Assembly (NCBI RefSeq): GCF_028743515.2
Contig: NZ_CP117969.2
Span: 555,001-619,000, forward strand
Length of the DNA stretch: 64,000 nt
Direction: 5' to 3'
From: Imtechella halotolerans
Lineage (GTDB): Bacteria > Bacteroidota > Bacteroidia > Flavobacteriales > Flavobacteriaceae
The notes below the pieces were generated by a model. It worked only from the letters and a program-made list of their open reading frames with translations. It was not told the DNA's origin and did no database searches. A program made the position numbers and the translations under genes. Shown piece by piece: positions 57,775-64,000 of this stretch. Position 1 is the first letter of the stretch. The number at the start of each line of letters is the position of its first letter.

Positions 57775-60375
57775 TTAAACCGTTTGAGGTGTTTCATTTC
57801 TGAATACAAGCTCTTGGTCAAAGGCATCCAAAAGGATGATGCTTTCTGTGTGAATAGCCCCTTTTAAGATCTCTTTGGATAATGCGTTCAGTACCTCTTT
57901 TTGGATGGTTCGTTTTACAGGACGCGCACCAAATTGAATGTCATAACCTCGCTGTGCTAAATAATCAATTGCCTCTTCGGTAGCATCGAGTGTAATATGT
58001 TGCTGAGCTAACATTTTGGATACACTTTTTAACTGCAGACGAACAATATCACGAATGTGCTTTTCTGTAAGAGGGGTGAACATTACAATATCATCAATAC
58101 GATTAAGAAACTCAGGACGTACGGTCTGTTTTAATAAGCCCAGTACATCTATTTTTGCTCTTTCTATTGCACTCTCAACACTTTTAGGGAAGGTATCAAA
58201 GGCTTCCTGTATAAGATGACTACCCATATTGGAAGTCATAATTATAATCGTATTCTTAAAATCTGCCACCCTTCCTTTGTTGTCCGTAAGTCGACCTTCA
58301 TCTAGAACTTGGAGCAATATATTGAAGGTGTCGGGATGTGCTTTCTCGATTTCATCTAAAAGGATTACCGAATAAGGACGTCTTCTCACAGCTTCTGTAA
58401 GTTGTCCTCCTTCATCATAGCCCACATATCCCGGAGGTGCACCTACCAATCTGCTCACGGCATGACGTTCCTGGTATTCACTCATGTCAAGACGTGTCAT
58501 GGCATTTTCATCATCAAACAGGTACTCCGCCAATGCTTTGGCTAATTCTGTCTTACCAACACCAGTGGTTCCAAGAAATAGGAAGGAACCTACAGGTCGC
58601 TTGGCATCCTGAAGACCTGCTCGACTTCTTCGAATGGCATCAGAAACAGCCTGGATAGCTTCTTCCTGACCAACCACTCGCTTGTGAAGTTCATCTTCTA
58701 GTTTTAAAAGTTTTTCCCGTTCACTTTGAAGCATTTTGGTCACAGGGATACCAGTCCATTTAGCCACTACTTCAGCAATATCATCATGGGTTACTTCTTC
58801 TTTAATGAGTGAATCTTCCTTGGTTTCACTCAATTGTTTCTGAAGTACATCCAGTTTATCTTGTGCCTCCTTTATTTTTCCATAGCGTAATTCTGCTACT
58901 TTACCATAGTTGCCTTCACGTTCTGCACGTTCTGCTTCTAATCTGTAGTGTTCGATTGCTTCCTTAGTCGCCTGTACTTCATCCACAACCGATTTTTCAC
59001 TTTCCCATTTAGCAAAAATCTCATTCCGTTCCTCTTTTAGATTGGCTAAATCGGCATTAAGGCTTTTTAATTTTAGTTCATCTTGTTCTCTTTTAATAGC
59101 CTCAATTTCTATCTCCAATTGCATTATTTTGCGATCGAGCACATCCAATTCTTCTGGTTTGGAGTTTATTTCCATACGAAGTTTTGCCGCCGCCTCATCC
59201 ATAAGGTCAATTGCCTTGTCGGGAAGAAAACGGTTGGTGATATAGCGCTGAGATAGTTCAACTGCTGCTATAATGGCATCGTCTTTAATTCGGACTTTGT
59301 GGTGGGTTTCATATTTTTCCTTGATACCTCGAAGGATGGAAATCGCACTTTCAGTATCTGGTTCTTCTACCATTACTTTTTGGAAACGACGCTCTAAGGC
59401 CTTATCTTTTTCAAAATATTTCTGGTATTCATCCAGTGTAGTAGCACCAATGGCTCGGAGTTCACCTCTAGCCAAGGCAGGTTTCAAGATGTTTGCCGCA
59501 TCCATTGCTCCTTCACCGCCACCTGCACCAACCAAGGTATGAATCTCATCTATAAACATGACGATATTTCCATCAGAGGCTGTAACTTCTTTTACCACTG
59601 CTTTTAAACGCTCTTCAAACTCTCCTTTGTATTTGGCACCGGCAATTAACGCACCCATATCTAAAGAATAGATCACTTTATCTTTTAGATTCTCTGGGAC
59701 GTCTCCTTGAATAATACGGTGGGCCAAACCTTCTGCAATAGCAGTCTTACCCACACCAGGCTCACCAACGAGCATTGGGTTGTTTTTTGTTCGTCTAGAA
59801 AGAATTTGTAATACACGACGAATTTCTTCATCGCGTCCTATTACAGGATCTAATTTTCCATCATTGGCTAATTGATTTAAATTTTTAGCGTATTTGTTTA
59901 ATGAATTGTAAGTCTCTTCAGCCGAAGCAGAAGTTACTCTATCTCCTTTTCGAAGTTCCTTAATGCTTTCTTGTAATCCTTTTTCGGTGACTCCTTGATC
60001 TTTTAATATTTGAGAGATTTTACTTTTGGATTTGAAAATTGCAATGATGAGGTGTTCAATAGATACAAATTCATCATTCATTTTTTTGGCAATGGCCAAT
60101 GCTTCGTTTAGTGAACTGCTACTTTCACGAGAAAGCATAATGTCACCACCGCTTACCTTCGGAAAATTCTCCAATGTTTTTTCTAAAACCTGCTTTAGCA
60201 GTGAAACATTGACTTGATTCTTTTTAAGTAGAAATGGAAGGACATTTTCGTCTACTTCAAGTATTCCCTGAAACAAGTGTTCGTTTTCTATTTGTTGATG
60301 CCCATAGCTTTGTGCCAATTGCTGGGCACGTTGTATGGCTTCCTGAGATTTTATGGTAAAATTGTTAAAATTCAT
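57775..60375 (-). CDS. clpB: ATP-dependent chaperone ClpB
   Basis: ClpB is the Hsp100 disaggregase that works with DnaK. The 866-residue protein has the N-domain repeats (1-145), AAA-1 with Walker [14 protein letters not shown] and Walker [16 protein letters not shown], the long coiled-coil M-domain (about 410-535), and AAA-2 with Walker [23 protein letters not shown] and [11 protein letters not shown]. ClpB, rather than ClpA or ClpC, because of the long M-domain. The upstream region holds the palindrome TTCTAGAA (60460-60467), of unknown meaning; no heat-shock element of a known type is evident. Own terminator. Confidence 0.98.
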   Translation of the reverse strand: MNFNNFTIKSQEAIQRAQQLAQSYGHQQIENEHLFQGILEVDENVLPFLLKKNQVNVSLLKQVLEKTLENFPKVSGGDIMLSRESSSSLNEALAIAKKMNDEFVSIEHLIIAIFKSKSKISQILKDQGVTEKGLQESIKELRKGDRVTSASAEETYNSLNKYAKNLNQLANDGKLDPVIGRDEEIRRVLQILSRRTKNNPMLVGEPGVGKTAIAEGLAHRIIQGDVPENLKDKVIYSLDMGALIAGAKYKGEFEERLKAVVKEVTASDGNIVMFIDEIHTLVGAGGGEGAMDAANILKPALARGELRAIGATTLDEYQKYFEKDKALERRFQKVMVEEPDTESAISILRGIKEKYETHHKVRIKDDAIIAAVELSQRYITNRFLPDKAIDLMDEAAAKLRMEINSKPEELDVLDRKIMQLEIEIEAIKREQDELKLKSLNADLANLKEERNEIFAKWESEKSVVDEVQATKEAIEHYRLEAERAEREGNYGKVAELRYGKIKEAQDKLDVLQKQLSETKEDSLIKEEVTHDDIAEVVAKWTGIPVTKMLQSEREKLLKLEDELHKRVVGQEEAIQAVSDAIRRSRAGLQDAKRPVGSFLFLGTTGVGKTELAKALAEYLFDDENAMTRLDMSEYQERHAVSRLVGAPPGYVGYDEGGQLTEAVRRRPYSVILLDEIEKAHPDTFNILLQVLDEGRLTDNKGRVADFKNTIIIMTSNMGSHLIQEAFDTFPKSVESAIERAKIDVLGLLKQTVRPEFLNRIDDIVMFTPLTEKHIRDIVRLQLKSVSKMLAQQHITLDATEEAIDYLAQRGYDIQFGARPVKRTIQKEVLNALSKEILKGAIHTESIILLDAFDQELVFRNETPQTV

Positions 60376-60501
60376 GGTCTTATTCTTTTCAAAAGTTTAA
60401 TTTTGATTTCCTATGGACAATAGTTGTTCCAAGTGTGAAATGCAGTCAATATGGCGTATTTCTAGAAGGTTTTACTGTCAAAATGTCTTTGTGAATATAG
60501 A

Positions 60502-60891
60502 ATGGGATTAATGGATTCATTATTTGGTAAATCAACTCAAAGCAGTGATTTTCCATGGGTAGCTTTACAGAATGAGGCGCAAATAGCTGAACTTGAACTT
60601 GAAAGTCAGACTTCTCTGGTGGTTGTTTTTAAACATTCCACAAGATGTGGAATTAGTAGAAGTGTGTTAAACCGCTTTGAACGTGCATACGATCACTCTT
60701 TGCAAGGAATAACCTTTTACTATTTAGACATTCTAGCTCATCGCTCCATCTCTAATGCCTTAGCGGAGCGTTATGAGGTGTGGCATGAGAGCCCACAATT
60801 ACTTGCCATACGAAATGCTACAGTGGTTTCTCATAGTTCTCATTATGATATAGAGGCAGCCAATTTACAAGCTTTGATTCCAACTAGGTAA
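60502..60891 (+). CDS. ytxJ: bacillithiol-system redox protein YtxJ
   Basis: A 129-residue thioredoxin-fold protein. The active-site segment is VFKHSTRCGISRSVLNRFERAY, with one Cys in a T-x-C-G-x-S pattern, and DILAHRSISNALAERYEVWHESPQLLAIRN follows. This matches the YtxJ family, proposed as a bacilliredoxin-like (monothiol) protein that works with the thiol bacillithiol. Its presence suggests that this bacterium makes bacillithiol, though no bshABC genes are in the window. Divergent from clpB. Confidence 0.85.
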   Translation: MGLMDSLFGKSTQSSDFPWVALQNEAQIAELELESQTSLVVVFKHSTRCGISRSVLNRFERAYDHSLQGITFYYLDILAHRSISNALAERYEVWHESPQLLAIRNATVVSHSSHYDIEAANLQALIPTR

Positions 60892-60897
60892 AGGAAT

Positions 60898-61077
60898 CTA
60901 ACCTTCCTCACGTATGGCGGATTTAATTTTGGCAATCATGGTAGAGGTGAGTTCCTCGACTTCATGAATTTCTGCCGCATGTTCAGATGCGATACGGATT
61001 ATTTCATTTTCGGTTTTTGCATGGATGATACCATCACAATCAAATCCAAGATCCCGGCATAAGAGCATTTTTCCCAT
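60898..61077 (-). CDS. DUF1059 family small protein
   Basis: A 59-residue protein, MGKMLLCRDLGFDCDGIIHAKTENEIIRIASEHA-type, matching the DUF1059 family of small proteins with a CRDLGFDC cysteine pair at the start and a helical tail, typically found beside unrelated genes. Function unknown. The reading frame runs up to 61134; the start at 61077 fits the family N-terminus and avoids an upstream TATCTTTA near-match to a promoter element. It is convergent with ytxJ, 6 nt apart. Confidence 0.75.
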   Translation of the reverse strand: MGKMLLCRDLGFDCDGIIHAKTENEIIRIASEHAAEIHEVEELTSTMIAKIKSAIREEG

Positions 61078-61201
61078 GATATTCGGTTTTTTGGTTTCTC
61101 CCATAAAGATACAAAAATGAAAAATGCTTCCCAAGTCTGTAGGTTGATAATTGGCTGAAAACTTAGCGGTTTAATTCCCAAAGGGAGCCGTATCAAAATT
61201 G

Positions 61202-61209
61202 TATCTTTG
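61202..61209 (+). promoter_or_regulatory. -7 promoter element for mazG
   Basis: TATCTTTG, a perfect TAnnTTTG match, 19 nt before the mazG ATG at 61229. Confidence 0.55.
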
Positions 61210-61228
61210 AAAGGTAATACGATTTTAT

Positions 61229-62005
61229 ATGAATACCCGAGAACAACAACTTCAAGCCTTTGGACGATTATTAGATATCATGGATGATTTAAGGACGAAA
61301 TGTCCATGGGATAAAAAACAGACGATGCAATCTCTAAGGCATCTTACCATTGAAGAAACCTATGAGTTGGGTGATGCTATTTTGGATAATGATCTTCAGG
61401 AAATTAAAAAGGAGCTAGGGGATGTATTGCTTCATATCGTATTTTATTCTAAAATAGGAAGCGAAACAGGGGATTTTGACATCGCCGATGTGGCCAATGC
61501 TATTTGTGATAAATTAATTGATAGGCATCCTCATATTTATGGTGATGTAGTGGTAGCAGACGAGGAGGAGGTGAAAAAGAATTGGGAAAAGCTAAAACTT
61601 AAAGAAGGGAAAAAAAGTGTCCTTGAAGGGGTTCCCAAAAGTCTTCCAGCGCTGGTTAAGGCCAGTCGTATTCAGGATAAGGTGGCCGGAGTCGGTTTTG
61701 ATTGGGAACAGCCAGAACAGGTTTTTGAAAAAGTAAAGGAGGAATTAAGTGAGTTGCAAGAGGAAGTTTCTAAAGGAGATACAGATGCTATTGAGGCCGA
61801 GTTTGGAGACGTTCTATTTAGTATGATTAATTATGCTCGATTTTTAAAGGTAAATCCAGAGGATGCCTTAGAGCGAACTAATAAGAAGTTTATTAAACGA
61901 TTCCAGTATTTGGAATCCAAAGCGCAGGAATCTCATAAACAGCTAAAGGATATGACCCTGGCGGAGATGGATGTGTTTTGGGAGGAAGCTAAAAAAATGC
62001 AATAG
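61229..62005 (+). CDS. mazG: nucleoside triphosphate pyrophosphohydrolase MazG
   Basis: MazG hydrolyses NTPs and dNTPs to NMP and pyrophosphate, cleaning the pool of aberrant nucleotides. The 258-residue protein has two MazG domains: the first with CPWDKKQTMQSLRHLTIEETYELGDAILDNDLQEIKKELGDVLLHIVFY, the second with KVKEELSELQEEVSKGDTDAIEAEFGDVLFSMINYARFL; both have the EExxE...ExxD metal-binding pattern. This is the full-length two-domain type, not the short phage-like form. Single gene, own promoter and terminator. Confidence 0.96.
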   Translation: MNTREQQLQAFGRLLDIMDDLRTKCPWDKKQTMQSLRHLTIEETYELGDAILDNDLQEIKKELGDVLLHIVFYSKIGSETGDFDIADVANAICDKLIDRHPHIYGDVVVADEEEVKKNWEKLKLKEGKKSVLEGVPKSLPALVKASRIQDKVAGVGFDWEQPEQVFEKVKEELSELQEEVSKGDTDAIEAEFGDVLFSMINYARFLKVNPEDALERTNKKFIKRFQYLESKAQESHKQLKDMTLAEMDVFWEEAKKMQ

Positions 62006-62023
62006 ACTTAGTGTATATACAAC

Positions 62024-62049
62024 AAAAAAGCCTCCAAGGGAGGCTTTTT
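62024..62049. terminator. bidirectional rho-independent terminator
   Basis: An 11-bp stem AAAAAGCCTCC/GGAGGCTTTTT (62025-62035 with 62039-62049) with a 3-nt loop, T runs on both strands. It lies between mazG and the convergent DUF349 gene. Confidence 0.9.
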
Positions 62050-63987
62050 CTATGAATTTAGATTTCTAATTTCTTTTAGTTTCGCTTTCCAAATTTCCAG
62101 TGATTCTTTGTGCTTATCTATATTGCTAATTACTTCTTTCAAAAGCGGATTGTCATCACTGACATTGGTAAAAAACTGCATATTGTTTTCAAGTTGTCGA
62201 ATCTCAGCCTTTACTTCGTCAATTTTACGACGGATAAAGATGATTTCATTATCAATCGAATGTTCATTATCTGAATTGGCAAGTTTCTCTAGCTTATTAC
62301 CGTATTTGATCAGCTCGATTTCTTGTTTATCCAGATTCAGTTTTTTGTACAGCGCATCTAGTATTTTATGAAACTTAGCATCAATGTTTCTTTTATTAAA
62401 CGGAACACGTCCTAGTCTTTTCCAATCCTCCCCTAATTTTTTTAGCGCTTCAATATCGGCTTCTTGATTTCCGGAAAGCGTAAATTCTCTAAGGTTATCC
62501 AGGAAGGATTTCTTCCCTTCTAAGGCCTGATTTTCCTCTTTGTTCGATTCATTTTTAGAAGCATGTAGACGATCGAAATAGTGGTTGCAAGCCTTTTTAA
62601 AGTCGTTCCAAACCTTATCAGAATGTCTTCTAGGAACATGGCCTACTTGTTTCCACTCCTCTTGAATACGCTTCATAATAGGGGTAGAATGAGCCCAGTC
62701 AGTATTGTCTTGCAAAGACTGCGCAGTAGCCACTAGCGCTAGTTTTTTGTCTAAATTATCCTGCTGTTCTTTTTTAAGCTCCTTATAGAAGTTATTCTTA
62801 CGGTTGTTAAACAGACGAACAGCTTCCTTAAATACCTTCCAGGTATCTTCGTTTACACGAGTTGGGACTTTTCCAGCCTTGAAAAATGCCTCACGCAAGT
62901 CTTCAATATCCTTGATGTTTTTCTGCCATTGACTATGGCTGGTAGTCGTTTGATTGGCTATGGCTTTAATTTTTTCAATGATGTCGGTTTTTACCTCAAG
63001 ATTTTTTTCATACACCACATCTAGGTTTTTGAAATGTTCTTGACGACGATCATGAATGGTTTTTGTAGCCGCACTGAATCGTTCCCATATTTCTTCGCGA
63101 TGCTCACGATCAACAGGGCCGATATCTTCTTTCCAAATTTTGTGGAGTAGCTGTAATTCTCTGAACGCTTTATTTACATCCAGCTCATTGGCTAGGGTTT
63201 CCGCTTTCTCTATAATTTTTAGTTTTTCCTCAAGATTATGTTTGAAATCTAAATCGCGAAGGTCCCTATTAAGGTCTAAGAAATCATAGAATATCTCTAC
63301 ATGGTGATGATAAGTACGCCAAACATCATTATACTGCATACGAGGGATAGGTCCCGCTACTCTCCACTGATCTTGTAACTCTTTAAAATGCTTATAGGTG
63401 ATGTTGATATCTTCTTCAACATTAATAAGCCCTTTGAGTTCTTCGATAATTTCAAGACGCTTCTGTAAATTCGCATGAAGGGTTTGGTCTAGTTTTTTAT
63501 AATACGCATTTCTACGATCTTTGTAGCTACTATAAAGTTCATTGAATTTGCTTTTTTCAGGAACGTGGTAGTAGAAGTCAATTTCATTTCCTCCATCAGC
63601 AAGAAAGTCTTCTTTCTTTTCCTCAATCAGGTCGTTATACTTTAAATCAAACTCATAACGTATAGCATCCACATGGGTTTTAATGGCCTGTACTTTTTCT
63701 TTTTCAAGAAGTTTTTCCAGTTCATCAACTAACGCATCCATGTTCATTGAATGGTAATCAAGCAATGGAATACTGTGTCGTTCCTTATTGTCTTCATCCT
63801 CAGCATCCTCGGCGTTCTCATTGTCAATTTCTTCCAATGCGGTATGGTTACTGTCGATTTCCGAAGTGGTTATTTCTGTATCATTTTCAGTAACTACGGC
63901 CTCAGTATTCTCATTAGATTCAGTTACAGGTTGTGTGGTTTGATCAATTTCCTGTTCGCGCAGGTTGTCTTCTTTTTCTTCCAACAT
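62050..63987 (-). CDS. DUF349 repeat protein
   Basis: A 645-residue, highly charged helical protein. The first 75 residues are acidic and low in complexity (rich in E, N, D and T). The rest consists of five or six DUF349-like repeats of about 70-75 residues, each with an aromatic W at similar places (for example FKELQDQWRVAGPIPRMQYNDVWRTYHH, ELQLLHKIWKEDIGPVDREHREEIWERF, MKRIQEEWKQVGHVPRRHSDKVWNDFKKA). No signal peptide or membrane segment. Function is unknown, though it is a common gene in Bacteroidota. The start at 63987 is near the window edge; the promoter lies beyond it. Confidence 0.85.
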   Translation of the reverse strand: MLEEKEDNLREQEIDQTTQPVTESNENTEAVVTENDTEITTSEIDSNHTALEEIDNENAEDAEDEDNKERHSIPLLDYHSMNMDALVDELEKLLEKEKVQAIKTHVDAIRYEFDLKYNDLIEEKKEDFLADGGNEIDFYYHVPEKSKFNELYSSYKDRRNAYYKKLDQTLHANLQKRLEIIEELKGLINVEEDINITYKHFKELQDQWRVAGPIPRMQYNDVWRTYHHHVEIFYDFLDLNRDLRDLDFKHNLEEKLKIIEKAETLANELDVNKAFRELQLLHKIWKEDIGPVDREHREEIWERFSAATKTIHDRRQEHFKNLDVVYEKNLEVKTDIIEKIKAIANQTTTSHSQWQKNIKDIEDLREAFFKAGKVPTRVNEDTWKVFKEAVRLFNNRKNNFYKELKKEQQDNLDKKLALVATAQSLQDNTDWAHSTPIMKRIQEEWKQVGHVPRRHSDKVWNDFKKACNHYFDRLHASKNESNKEENQALEGKKSFLDNLREFTLSGNQEADIEALKKLGEDWKRLGRVPFNKRNIDAKFHKILDALYKKLNLDKQEIELIKYGNKLEKLANSDNEHSIDNEIIFIRRKIDEVKAEIRQLENNMQFFTNVSDDNPLLKEVISNIDKHKESLEIWKAKLKEIRNLNS

Positions 63988-64000
63988 TATTCAAAATGTT

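Noticed and set aside
60460-60467. TTCTAGAA palindrome upstream of clpB as a heat-shock element
   Set aside because: An 8-bp A+T-rich palindrome is common by chance, and it does not match the CIRCE or a known HrcA site.

Overview
The window is chromosomal DNA from a member of the Bacteroidota, most likely a marine Flavobacteriaceae. The base composition is low in G+C. Most intergenic gaps carry the Bacteroidota -7 promoter element TAnnTTTG rather than a sigma-70 -10 box. The gene set is typical of the group: DUF4249 lipoprotein with a TonB-dependent receptor, long-form GAPDH, monomeric isocitrate dehydrogenase, a DUF4835/PorD-like protein, the bacillithiol-linked protein YtxJ, a DUF349 repeat protein, and an LacZ-type enzyme with two sulfatases. 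Genes are intact and densely packed. I saw no transposase, prophage, CRISPR array, tRNA or rRNA.

Layout. 0-4.3 kb (minus): TonB-dependent receptor, DUF4249 lipoprotein, murQ and a small membrane protein in one operon. 4.4-10.7 kb (minus): isocitrate dehydrogenase, rplS, trmD, a coiled-coil membrane protein and long-form GAPDH. About 650 bp between rplS and icd has no convincing gene but holds strong minus-strand RNA structure. 10.8-12.2 kb: DegP/HtrA protease, divergent from dapF-acetyltransferase-mltG. 14.9-18.8 kb: the dnaA neighbourhood (lysozyme-fold protein, RsmI-like methylase, LMW phosphatase, dnaA, thioesterase), a possible origin region. 18.7-21.9 kb (minus): YigZ-like protein, EamA transporter, HAD hydrolase, ribD. 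22-27.4 kb (plus): acetyltransferase, SatD-DUF3307 pair, prmC, ligA, YhhN-like protein. 27.4-29.1 kb: a 5'-nucleotidase split into two genes.

29.2-41.6 kb (plus): dapA; then bamD-omega-coaBC-PorD-like; recN; fabI; a glycosyltransferase-YbbR-coaE operon; and a two-component system. 41.6-47.4 kb (minus): miaA, a K+ channel with a zinc ribbon, an exonuclease/GIY-YIG fusion, YggS, 3-hydroxyacyl-CoA dehydrogenase and a Gfo/Idh/MocA oxidoreductase, followed by divergent pcm. 48.2-54.3 kb (minus): two sulfatases and a GH2 beta-galactosidase behind a strong palindromic operator, apparently for sulfated galactans. 54.4-64 kb: smpB, a lipoprotein, a SixA-like phosphatase, deoD, deoC, clpB, ytxJ, a DUF1059 protein, mazG and a DUF349 protein.

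Most of the window is housekeeping. The parts most worth a second look are the structured minus-strand RNA candidate at 6.82-6.94 kb, the operator-controlled GH2/sulfatase operon, inverted repeats over the bamD and satD promoters, the SatD-DUF3307 pair, and the split nucleotidase. No claim here rests on a database search; family names come from recognising motifs and gene context.
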